This document shows positions 1 through 5,347 of a stretch of 5,403 nt of DNA, piece by piece. The DNA comes from Candidatus Thorarchaeota archaeon (lineage in GTDB: Archaea; Asgardarchaeota; Thorarchaeia; Thorarchaeales; Thorarchaeaceae), in NCBI GenBank assembly GCA_020355105.1, contig CP070658.1:1252363-1257765 (forward strand), written 5' to 3'. The stretch's first letter is position 1. Every line of letters starts with the position of its first letter. The notes below the pieces were generated by a model that worked only from the letters and a program-made list of their open reading frames with translations, did no database searches and was not told the DNA's origin. A program made the position numbers and the translations under genes.

Positions 1-774
1 GCACTCATCAAACCTGCCTTGCACAAGGAACTGCAGCGATTGGGTGTTTCGATCTATGACAGGATTATGGTCACAAGCCTTCTGACTGAAGACGGGCAAC
101 AGGGTGCAAGGGTCATAGGCGCAGACATCGATGAAGACCAGGGAGCTGAAGTGATCAACGCGATACTCCAGGAGGGTGGAGGGGCAACCTTCGTCAGAAC
201 TGATGTTTCGGTAAGAAGTGATGTGCAAGAGCTTGCGGATAATGCGATGGCCCAAGGCGGAGCTGACATTCTGTTCAATAATGCGGGCATCGAGGTGGTC
301 AAGAATCTCGTTGACACCACCGAAGAGGAATGGAACATCTCAGTCGATGTCAACCTCAAATCTGTGTTCCTCTGCTGCAAGTACTTCATCCCTCAGATGG
401 TCAGTAAGGGTGGGGGAGTCATCATAAACAACGCCTCTGTTGCAGGTCTCGTAGGTTCATTCTCTGCCGCCTATTCGGCTTCAAAGGGGGGCATTATCGG
501 TCTAACCAAAGCTCTCGCGATTGACCTGGCGCCTGACAATATTCGGGTCAACTGCATCTGTCCGGGGGCGATTGAAACTCCTATGCTGAAGAGGGTGATT
601 GAGAAACAGGGCGACCCCGTGGAGATTCGCAAGGAGAGAATGTCCAACTATCCAATAGGTCGATTCGGGGAGCCAGAAGAGGTAGCCAATACTGCTCTCT
701 TCCTTGCCTCCGACGAATCCTCATTCGTGACTGGGGCAGTGCTTGTTGTGGATGGAGGATTTACAGCCCGATAG
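1..774 (+). CDS. Short-chain dehydrogenase (SDR) with a flavoprotein-like N-terminus, 5' partial
   Basis: The frame is open from base 1; the first in-window start is TTG at 19, but the residues before it (ALIKPA) continue the same protein, so the gene probably begins upstream. Numbering from TTG 19, residues 36-251 are a classical SDR oxidoreductase: acidic D36 at the end of beta-2 (favouring NAD(H)), TDV at 61-63, NNAG at 87-90, catalytic N112, S140, Y152 and K156 (YSASK), PGAIETPM at 182-189, and a VVDGGF C-terminus. The TGxxxGxG nucleotide-binding loop and beta-1, which should precede D36, are absent. In their place residues 1-28 resemble the part of fumarate-reductase/aspartate-oxidase-type FAD proteins that reads KELxRLGVxIYDRxMVTxLLT. 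The join falls at GARVIGA, a string plausible in both families. As written, cofactor binding should be impaired. This could be a real in-frame deletion/fusion or an assembly chimera. The SDR assignment is secure; the substrate is unknown. Confidence 0.85.
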   Translation, partial: ALIKPALHKELQRLGVSIYDRIMVTSLLTEDGQQGARVIGADIDEDQGAEVINAILQEGGGATFVRTDVSVRSDVQELADNAMAQGGADILFNNAGIEVVKNLVDTTEEEWNISVDVNLKSVFLCCKYFIPQMVSKGGGVIINNASVAGLVGSFSAAYSASKGGIIGLTKALAIDLAPDNIRVNCICPGAIETPMLKRVIEKQGDPVEIRKERMSNYPIGRFGEPEEVANTALFLASDESSFVTGAVLVVDGGFTAR

Positions 775-799
775 TTTCCGAAGAAGAGCTCAAGTATCA

Positions 800-807
800 T
801 TATATAG
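800..807 (+). promoter_or_regulatory. TATA-box-like element before the AHSA1-domain gene
   Basis: TTATATAG lies in the 85-base gap after the dehydrogenase stop. With archaeal spacing of about 26 bases, transcription would start near 829, giving a leader of about 30 bases that holds the ribosome binding site at 847-851. The assignment rests on sequence and spacing only. Confidence 0.45.
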
Positions 808-846
808 TCATGCAGATAAGGAGCGACTGCAACTTACAAGACCCAA

Positions 847-851
847 GAGGT
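847..851 (+). promoter_or_regulatory. Shine-Dalgarno GAGGT deciding the TTG start at 860
   Basis: GAGGT ends 8 bases before TTG 860. An in-frame TAG at 851-853 blocks any earlier start, so this site supports TTG 860 as the true start. Confidence 0.6.
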
Positions 852-859
852 AGAGGACA

Positions 860-1774
860 TTGGGATTATCCCCTCGGGAAGATATTGCTCCGGTCATTAG
901 ATTGCGCGTACTCATCAACAAGAAGTTGGATGACGTATGGCAGAGATTCCTTGACCCACTGACGATGATTCAGTGGCTTGGAGATGAAATCAGTGCAGAC
1001 ATCAGGTCGGGAGGGCATATCACGTTTCTTGGAAACAGCGCCCCTACCACCTCCGAGATGGGCAATCGGTGGGAGATAAAGGAGCTCACAGAGAAGAAAG
1101 GAATCCTGTTTGGATGGAATATACTTGGCTCCGATTCTCTCTTTGTGTTGAGATTTCGTCCAATCAATGGAGGGACATATCTCGAACTCAAACATGGTGC
1201 TATTCCGGAATCTGCAGTGGCCTTTCACCTTCCTGAACACTGGATTGTCCTCTTAGCGAATTTCAAGTCTGTGATGGAACTTGGATACTCAGCTCTCAGA
1301 TTCGACTACTCAGAGTATAGACCTCTTAGAATCACACGATACGACTCCAAAGAAGTAAGGTTGAGCATTCACATCAAGGCGCCCCGGGCACTTCCTTTTG
1401 ACTGGTGGACGAATCCTGAGAAGCTTAGACACTTCATTAGAGCTGAACAACCAAAAGTCGATCGCCAGTATGCAGGCATCTACACTTGGTGGGCTGAAGG
1501 CCAGGGGCCAGTGGTCTTCACAAAGATGGAACATGACCAAGAGATAGAGTTCACTTGGGTCTATGGAGATGAGCTTGAAACCAAAGTGAACGTACGCTTT
1601 GATGACATAGATGGAGAAACGCTCGTGACTCTGCACCATTTCGGATTCATGCAGCCTGAAGGCGTGGTTGGGTACGATATTGGCTGGGTTGCTCTACTAG
1701 CTGAGTTGAAGCTTCTTTGCGAGCTTGGTTCCTCAGGAATTGAGAGGCTCGGAATCTGGGAAGAGGCCTTGTAG
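860..1774 (+). CDS. Tandem SRPBCC / AHSA1-like (START-fold) domain protein
   Basis: This 304-residue soluble protein has two copies of the SRPBCC (Bet v1/START-like) fold, closest in pattern to the AHSA1 (activator of Hsp90 ATPase homologue 1-like) group. Copy one spans about 12-141: the opening strand IRLRVLINKKLDDVW, the segment LDPLTMIQWLG, a GGHITF hairpin, and the closing helix HWIVLLANFKSVMELG. Copy two spans about 164-290: VRLSIHIKAPRALPFDWWTNPEKLRHFI, then an ETLVTLHHFGF strand and a final helix WVALLAELKLLCELG. The family forms a hydrophobic pocket, and many members have no known ligand. No signal peptide or membrane segment is visible. The start is TTG with GAGGT 8 bases upstream and a preceding in-frame stop. 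The gene has its own TATA-like box, and its TAG stop lies 25 bases from the convergent kinase remnant's stop. Fold assignment is fairly sure; function unknown. Confidence 0.85.
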   Translation: MGLSPREDIAPVIRLRVLINKKLDDVWQRFLDPLTMIQWLGDEISADIRSGGHITFLGNSAPTTSEMGNRWEIKELTEKKGILFGWNILGSDSLFVLRFRPINGGTYLELKHGAIPESAVAFHLPEHWIVLLANFKSVMELGYSALRFDYSEYRPLRITRYDSKEVRLSIHIKAPRALPFDWWTNPEKLRHFIRAEQPKVDRQYAGIYTWWAEGQGPVVFTKMEHDQEIEFTWVYGDELETKVNVRFDDIDGETLVTLHHFGFMQPEGVVGYDIGWVALLAELKLLCELGSSGIERLGIWEEAL

Positions 1775-1799
1775 AAACAACCGAAAACGCTCCAATTGT

Positions 1800-2039
1800 C
1801 TAGATATTCAGGAACCAAAATGCCACCGCTGGAAAGAGTAGTTGCCACATGACTAGTGCCGTTCCAAGTGGAAGAAGGAGATTGTCCGTCCAAGCGACTG
1901 ACAGTAGCTCAATGACGGCCAAGACAAGGGCAATCAGCATGACCTGAGGCAGGACCATCAGCAGGAAAACATCTGCAGAGTAGAGCGCCAACGACACTGA
2001 GATCGACAGAAACACAAAGAGAACTACCGCCAGCGTTCC
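1800..2039 (-). pseudogene. C-terminal part of the polyprenol-kinase-like gene, cut off by an in-frame TAG
   Basis: The 79 codons after TAG 2040-2042 stay in the same frame as the upstream kinase segment and continue its homology without a break: GTLAVVLF directly after the stop completes the family's KSLEGT motif. Hydrophobic membrane segments follow, then IELLSVAWTDNLLLPL, matching the conserved E...DN..(V/L)PL end of the dolichol/phytol kinase family. With one residue at the TAG the whole protein would be 248 residues, a normal family length. No convincing independent start or ribosome binding site is seen; the first candidate is GTG at 2015, inside a membrane segment. This part is therefore either lost, made only by readthrough, or split off by a sequencing error. 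It ends at its own TAG (1800-1802). Confidence 0.7.
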
Positions 2040-2042
2040 CTA
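2040..2042 (-). other. In-frame TAG inside the kinase gene
   Basis: Plus-strand CTA at 2040-2042 reads TAG on the minus strand, between KSL and GTLAVV. The family normally has Glu here, so a single G-to-T change from GAG would explain it. No frameshift is involved. The alternatives are nonsense mutation, base-calling error, or readthrough. Confidence 0.85.
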
Positions 2043-2546
2043 TAGAGATTTCCCACGATATCGCGCCTTGACCAAACGACCGCCATAGGGTCTTCCGATT
2101 ACTTCTCCTGCAGCATCGCCCCATGAAACAGTGAGAATGGACGCGACTATGATTTCCGGGCGCTGGAAGAAGAGGAGGAACACCATTGCGAATGAAACCA
2201 TCCCCATGAAGCCAGCAGCGAAGGTGCCTAGGCCCTTATCTGCTTCTCGGCTCCCTGCAAGCAGAAGTTCGGAGATCAGGTCACTCTTGTGTGCCCACGC
2301 ATAGAGTAGCACAGTGAGGAAGATACCAGCCGCAAGCGATGGGCCGCTCAGGTTCGAATAATGCATAACTGTCAGAGCAATGATAGTCCCCATCGATATA
2401 TGCACAAGCTTGCGTGGTTTCCACTTTGCTACTCCCCGTTCGGCCATCCTGTATGCTATAGCTACCACCACCCCTCCAGCTAACCCAGTGAAGGCTGCAA
2501 GTGCGATGTCGAGCGCCGTAAAATCTCCAAAGACCAGTTCTACCAT
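2040..2546 (-). CDS. CTP-dependent polyprenol/phytol/dolichol kinase-like membrane protein, N-terminal two-thirds (interrupted)
   Basis: This is a 168-residue multi-pass membrane segment of the dolichol kinase/phytol kinase/diacylglycerol kinase superfamily (SEC59/VTE5/DGK1-like, often annotated as phosphatidate cytidylyltransferase-related), whose members phosphorylate isoprenoid alcohols or lipids with CTP. Visible motifs in order: hydrophobic stretch 11-31; the signature RKLVHISMG at 45-53; membrane helices around 70-84 and 110-126; SWGDAAGEVIGRPYGG at 141-156 with the conserved D144; and YRGKSL at 163-168. The frame then meets TAG where the conserved Glu of KS-x-E-G is expected, and homology resumes after it. 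ATG 2546 has only a weak AGGA 4 bases upstream. The gene is divergent from the AbrB-like regulator and convergent with the AHSA1-domain gene. In archaea such enzymes could serve dolichol phosphate supply or geranylgeraniol salvage; the substrate cannot be read from the sequence. Without the last third it is probably inactive. Confidence 0.8.
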   Translation of the reverse strand: MVELVFGDFTALDIALAAFTGLAGGVVVAIAYRMAERGVAKWKPRKLVHISMGTIIALTVMHYSNLSGPSLAAGIFLTVLLYAWAHKSDLISELLLAGSREADKGLGTFAAGFMGMVSFAMVFLLFFQRPEIIVASILTVSWGDAAGEVIGRPYGGRLVKARYRGKSL

Positions 2547-2636
2547 GTCGTCCTGAATCTCGAGTGTACAAACATTTCTTTGTTGTTATGGTGTTGCAAA
2601 TTGCAGCATATGCCCTCACCAGCCTCTACTCGATAG

Positions 2637-2644
2637 ACTTAAAG
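2637..2644 (+). promoter_or_regulatory. TATA-like box of the AbrB-like regulator gene
   Basis: ACTTAAAG is centred near 2640. A start about 26 bases on, near 2666, leaves a leader of about 22 bases carrying the ribosome binding site, and places the palindrome at 2650-2664 between the box and the start. The element is a weak match on its own; the layout is what supports it. Confidence 0.4.
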
Positions 2645-2649
2645 ACAAG

Positions 2650-2664
2650 CTCCCAAAATGGGAG
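2650..2664. promoter_or_regulatory. Palindromic operator, site 1 (CTCCCAAAATGGGAG)
   Basis: This inverted repeat has 6-base arms around an AAA spacer. Its core TCCCA-N3-TGGGA (2651-2663) recurs twice downstream of the adjacent regulator gene. It sits between the TATA-like box and the inferred transcription start, where a bound protein would block transcription. Autoregulation by the AbrB-like protein is the natural inference, but binding is not shown by the sequence. Confidence 0.7.
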
Positions 2665-2674
2665 TAATATCAGC

Positions 2675-2679
2675 GAGGT
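2675..2679 (+). promoter_or_regulatory. Shine-Dalgarno GAGGT deciding the TTG start at 2689
   Basis: GAGGT ends 9 bases before TTG 2689. Nearby ATGs at 2684 and 2693 are in another frame, so this site and the AbrB-domain boundary together favour the TTG. Confidence 0.6.
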
Positions 2680-2688
2680 AAGCATGCT

Positions 2689-3309
2689 TTGCATGAGATT
2701 CTGAGACTTGATGATCGCGGTAGGTTGCTCATTCCGAAGTCGGCGAGAGAGTTCCTCGACCTTGAAGAGAAGCTTGAAGGCCTGAAGAAGAGCACGGACA
2801 CAATACAAGTTATCGCCATCTTGAGTACAAGTGATAGGATTCTCAGACTAACGTCGATTTCTGCAGGGAAGGGAGATGACTATCTCTCTGTTCTTGTCCG
2901 CTCAGAGGACGTGTCCGACTGCCATAAGGCTGAAGTCAGCGATTTCGACGAATCCATGTGGGGCTTGACAACGACCATAGTGGAAGGTGCTATCAAAGAC
3001 GGGGATGATGTCGTTCCACTCGAGATTAACAAGTCGGGTCGGATACACACAAGCAAAGTCATTCGGAACATGCTAGATCTTACTCCAGAGTCATACCTGA
3101 TTACAGTGCCCAGTGGCCGGGAAGACGGTGTGAAAGAACTCCAGATTGTACCTCTTCTGGACCCCCAAGAAACGCTTGGTGTTCGTATCATGCGGTCTGA
3201 TGGCGTTGAGTGGAGATTGATATTCCCAATTCCTGAGGACCCTGAATCTCTCAGGAAAAAGCTTCAGAAAGAGAATGATGTTCAGAAAGTCGACTTCTTC
3301 CTCATCTAG
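2689..3309 (+). CDS. AbrB/SpoVT-like transcription regulator with two swapped-hairpin domains
   Basis: This 206-residue protein is built from two similar halves. Each begins with an AbrB-type DNA-binding hairpin: LRLDDRGRLLIPKSAREFLDL at about 5-25, and LEINKSGRIHTSKVIRNMLDL at about 111-131, both showing the G-R-h-x-h/T-P/S-K-x-h-R pattern. Each is followed by a small alpha/beta segment (about 39-80 and 150-195) that could be a sensor or dimerisation unit; I do not recognise it as a named domain. AbrB hairpins normally pair from two chains, so one chain with two copies could form an intramolecular pseudo-dimer and bind a compact palindrome. The gene is flanked by three identical-core palindromes (TCCCA-N3-TGGGA), one in its own promoter, suggesting autoregulation and control of the downstream region. 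The start is TTG with GAGGT 9 bases upstream, and the stop is TAG. The domain call is fairly sure; target sites are inferred. Confidence 0.8.
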   Translation: MHEILRLDDRGRLLIPKSAREFLDLEEKLEGLKKSTDTIQVIAILSTSDRILRLTSISAGKGDDYLSVLVRSEDVSDCHKAEVSDFDESMWGLTTTIVEGAIKDGDDVVPLEINKSGRIHTSKVIRNMLDLTPESYLITVPSGREDGVKELQIVPLLDPQETLGVRIMRSDGVEWRLIFPIPEDPESLRKKLQKENDVQKVDFFLI

Positions 3310-3377
3310 GTCCCTTCTTCATGGGCAGAGTGAAGCCAACGTTTCGAGCGCCTTCAATTGCTGTTACTGACAGAACG

Positions 3378-3390
3378 TCCCAATATGGGA
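3378..3390. promoter_or_regulatory. Palindromic operator, site 2 (TCCCAATATGGGA)
   Basis: This is a perfect 5-base inverted repeat around an ATA spacer with the same core as sites 1 and 3. It lies 68 bases after the regulator's stop and about 48 bases, centre to centre, before site 3. It is just upstream of a TATA-like box at 3394-3401 for plus-strand transcription; for minus-strand transcription from the same AT-rich box it would fall between box and start. Confidence 0.65.
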
Positions 3391-3393
3391 ACA

Positions 3394-3401
3394 CTTATAT
3401 T
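3394..3401 (+). promoter_or_regulatory. TATA-like box between operator sites 2 and 3
   Basis: CTTATATT lies between the two palindromes. Plus-strand transcription would begin near 3424, at the edge of site 3. The reverse strand also reads AATATAAG, so direction is not certain. Both flanking genes end here and point towards each other, so neither needs a promoter at this position. Confidence 0.4.
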
Positions 3402-3424
3402 CAAATGCCTTTGAAGTCGAGTCG

Positions 3425-3439
3425 CTCCCAAATTGGGAG
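3425..3439. promoter_or_regulatory. Palindromic operator, site 3 (CTCCCAAATTGGGAG)
   Basis: It differs from site 1 at one of 15 bases, in the spacer, and has the same 6-base arms. It overlaps the transcription start predicted from the TATA-like box at 3394-3401, which is a repressor position. Transcribed, it could also fold as a short 6-base-pair hairpin at an RNA 5' end. Confidence 0.7.
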
Positions 3440-3508
3440 AACTACGACGAACGAACTGTCCGCTGATGTCTTTCCTGCCAGCGAACGGTTGGATATGCTA
3501 GGGACCAT

Positions 3509-3542
3509 AGGCAGTGAGCTTAACCCTCCTAGCTCACTGCCT
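3509..3542. terminator. Hairpin, likely bidirectional terminator between convergent genes
   Basis: AGGCAGTGAGCT (3509-3520) and AGCTCACTGCCT (3531-3542) form a perfect 12-base-pair stem with a 10-base loop. On the plus strand it is followed by a T/C-rich run (TTTACACTTCTTCTC). On the minus strand it starts 22 bases after the cyclodeaminase stop, so it most likely ends that operon; it could also end transcripts from the regulator side. Archaeal termination usually relies on T-runs, so the hairpin may instead protect RNA 3' ends. Confidence 0.55.
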
Positions 3543-3564
3543 TTACACTTCTTCTCACTTCAGA

Positions 3565-4542
3565 CTAGAGTGGTAGCCAAGTGCCAATGCTCTTTTCGAC
3601 TGCTTTGCCATAGATCAAAGGTGCGACCGCCATGTCGTCCATTGCAAGCCCAAGATTGGCAGTCATGGTCTTTTCCTCAGGACTCTCGCGGCCTGGCTTC
3701 TTCCTACTCACCAACTCGCCTAGGTCTGCGTACACATTGGGGATGTTTCGAAAGTAGCCGACTTCCTGGTAGTGTCGTAGTTGAGGGGTGTCGTCCGTGC
3801 AGAACTTCTCCGCCTCATTCATCGCGTCTGGGTGCCAGTATGAGTCGAAGTCCACAAGTGATGCGAACGCACCTTCCTCTAGCCAACCTGCTCTGATTGT
3901 GGCGTGCGGCTTCTTGAGTATTGGTCCCGCGGTGATTACGATGTCGCAGCCTCTCACTGCCTCTCTGGGTGATTCCACGACAATCACATCCAGACCGAAC
4001 CGCCTCTGGATTTCAGCGGAGTAAGTCGAGGCAGCCTTGTAATTGATGTCGTATGCCTTGACGGTTTCAAGTTTGAAAAGCTTAACAAGTGCTTCAACGT
4101 TGCTGCGCCCTTGGACACCGCAGCCTAGGACTCCTACTGATTGAGAATCAGGGCGAGCTAAATACTTGGCTGAGACAGCTGTGGCAGCGCCGGTTCTTGC
4201 AGCTGTAATCCAGACGCAATCCATCACGGACTTTGGTAGACCTGTTTCTGGATCGTTGAGAATCAGGAGGCCACTGATGTAAGGTAGTCCTTTCTCGCTG
4301 TTGTTTGGGAATCCGCTCACCCATTTGATACCCGCCGCTTTCAAAAGGGGAATGTAGGCTGGCATAGCATGGATGAAGTTGTCGCCACCTCCTGGGTGTA
4401 TTCCAGGCTTGGGTGGCATCTCAACACGACCCTCTCCCTTCTCCTTGAACGCGACCTCCAACTCCTCAATAATCCGCTTCATTGTGAGTCCTGTCGCGCG
4501 GACGTCTTCCTGTGACAGATACAGTAAGCGTTGTTCATCCAT
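3565..4542 (-). CDS. Ornithine cyclodeaminase / mu-crystallin family protein
   Basis: This 325-residue NAD(P)-dependent enzyme belongs to the ornithine cyclodeaminase/mu-crystallin/archaeal alanine dehydrogenase family, whose members oxidise or deaminate amino acids or reduce cyclic imines. Visible: K73 in GIKWVSGFP, matching the family's active-site Lys; R116 in AARTGA, the usual carboxylate-binding Arg; the Rossmann motif GCGVQG at 140-145 with acidic D165 at the end of the next strand (YDIN), favouring NAD; DFD at 231-233 in the place of the family's catalytic Asp region; and the C-terminal ANLGLAMDDMAVA (295-307). Length is normal. ATG 4542 is chosen because GAGG lies 5 bases upstream and it follows the nitroreductase stop by 7 bases. 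GTG 4557 is a weaker alternative, and a longer open frame to 4740 overlaps the neighbour and lacks homology. It is the second gene of a two-gene operon. Substrate unknown; 'ornithine' should not be taken literally. Confidence 0.88.
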   Translation of the reverse strand: MDEQRLLYLSQEDVRATGLTMKRIIEELEVAFKEKGEGRVEMPPKPGIHPGGGDNFIHAMPAYIPLLKAAGIKWVSGFPNNSEKGLPYISGLLILNDPETGLPKSVMDCVWITAARTGAATAVSAKYLARPDSQSVGVLGCGVQGRSNVEALVKLFKLETVKAYDINYKAASTYSAEIQRRFGLDVIVVESPREAVRGCDIVITAGPILKKPHATIRAGWLEEGAFASLVDFDSYWHPDAMNEAEKFCTDDTPQLRHYQEVGYFRNIPNVYADLGELVSRKKPGRESPEEKTMTANLGLAMDDMAVAPLIYGKAVEKSIGTWLPL

Positions 4543-4549
4543 CGATTCC

Positions 4550-5347
4550 TCACTCACCTTCACTCTCGAGGTTGAAGCCATGTCGCCCGAGAATTGACAG
4601 CAGTCTTTCTCCTTTCCAGCGTTCTCGTCGGAATTTGCGTGAGATGTGTTCCGACCAAGAATAGTGGTCGAACCCGATGTTGTCTTCTTGATCTTCCAGG
4701 GGGACCTTGATGCGTTTCTTGATGTAATAGCCTTGGGCAAGAAAGCCTTCGTCCATCTCCTTCATACACACGTGAATATCCTCCTCAGAGTGATCTAGAT
4801 ATGTGTCCTCAAATGCGCTGAATTCGAGAGGGAATCTTGGTCGGATTTGGGTTTCGTCGGAGGGGTCTGGATACCCAAGGCACATGCCGACTACAGGAAA
4901 CACTCTCTTAGGAACTCGGAAGACTTCAGATATGGTGTCAGCTCTTACAGGAGCAATCCCCAAGAGGACTGAGCCCAACCCCACTGCTTCAGCAGCCAGA
5001 GTTACATTCTCGACCACAAGTGAAACGTCTTGGAGCCCCAGCCATATTGACATTGTGTCGTCATACCCATACTCGTGTCCTCGGAGTGACATAATCTTCT
5101 CAAGCCTACGGAGGTCGATGAGGAAGACCAAGAGAACAGGTGTTGACGGATAGGCTCCAATGCGAAGCTCCTTCATCTTCTCCTTGTTACGAGTGTACAC
5201 CACAGAACAGAGCTGGGCAGCAAAAGGAGCTCTCATCCCGGCCTCTAGGATGTGTGAGATCTTGTCCTCGCTGACCACTCTGTCAAGGAAACTCCGTGTC
5301 GAACGTCGATCGTTGATGATTCTGAACACTTCACTCGAGTCGTTCAT
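4550..5347 (-). CDS. Nitroreductase-family FMN-dependent oxidoreductase
   Basis: This 265-residue flavoprotein of the nitroreductase superfamily would use FMN and NAD(P)H to reduce nitro, quinone, enone or imine-like substrates, or act in more specialised redox steps. It starts VFRIINDRRSTRSF (7-20), the conserved FMN-phosphate-binding RRSxR. AAEAVGLGSVLLGI (118-131) and VVGMCLGYPDP (152-162) are the usual core motifs. The C-terminal extension (about 172-265) with GYY, W231 and a closing LLSILGRHGFNLE is typical of one nitroreductase branch. No metal or iron-sulphur motif is seen. ATG 5347 is preferred because the family homology begins a few residues later, but no ribosome binding site stands at the right distance. 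TTG 5377 is the next in-frame option, and the frame stays open to the window edge. It is first in an operon with the cyclodeaminase-family gene. It is the only gene here ending in TGA. Substrate unknown. Confidence 0.87.
   Translation of the reverse strand: MNDSSEVFRIINDRRSTRSFLDRVVSEDKISHILEAGMRAPFAAQLCSVVYTRNKEKMKELRIGAYPSTPVLLVFLIDLRRLEKIMSLRGHEYGYDDTMSIWLGLQDVSLVVENVTLAAEAVGLGSVLLGIAPVRADTISEVFRVPKRVFPVVGMCLGYPDPSDETQIRPRFPLEFSAFEDTYLDHSEEDIHVCMKEMDEGFLAQGYYIKKRIKVPLEDQEDNIGFDHYSWSEHISRKFRRERWKGERLLSILGRHGFNLESEGE

Larger units (their letters stand above)
3424..3550 (+). ncRNA. Possible small regulated RNA in the convergent intergenic region
   Basis: The stretch 3310-3564 has no convincing gene. 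It holds two operators, a TATA-like box with a predicted start near 3424, and a 12-base-pair hairpin at 3509-3542 followed by a T/C-rich run. Together they would delimit a transcript of about 125 bases with a hairpin near each end. No ribosome binding site with a credible short protein was found in it. The evidence is layout only, so this is a low-confidence proposal. Confidence 0.2.

Noticed and set aside
862..872. GGGATTATCCC at the start of the AHSA1-domain gene as a fourth operator
   Set aside because: The arms are in the opposite order (GGGA...TCCC rather than TCCCA...TGGGA), so it is not the same motif.
1909..2124. 71-codon minus-strand frame across the kinase TAG, as a possible frameshift route
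   Set aside because: The kinase homology on both sides of the TAG is in one frame, so no frameshift is needed; this frame translates to unrelated Cys/Arg-rich sequence.
2595..2613. Short palindromes TGCAAATTGCA and GCATATGC between the kinase and the regulator
   Set aside because: Short, AT-rich and not repeated elsewhere; they fit chance, although they lie in a divergent promoter region.
3311..3325. TCCC...TGGG pair just after the regulator stop
   Set aside because: The spacer is much longer than 3 bases and the arms are incomplete, so it does not fit the operator pattern.
3321..3896. 191-codon open frame on the plus strand from an ATG just after the regulator stop
   Set aside because: Its second half is antisense to the cyclodeaminase gene, its first half contains both operators and half of the terminator hairpin, and the translation resembles no protein family.
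4543..4740. N-terminal extension of the cyclodeaminase-family protein to a start at 4740
   Set aside because: It would overlap the nitroreductase gene in another frame, adds low-complexity residues with no family match, and the ATG at 4542 has a good ribosome binding site.
4803..5153. 116-codon plus-strand frame opposite the nitroreductase gene
   Set aside because: It is antisense to a well-supported gene and its Ser/Thr/Arg-rich translation is typical of a shadow frame.
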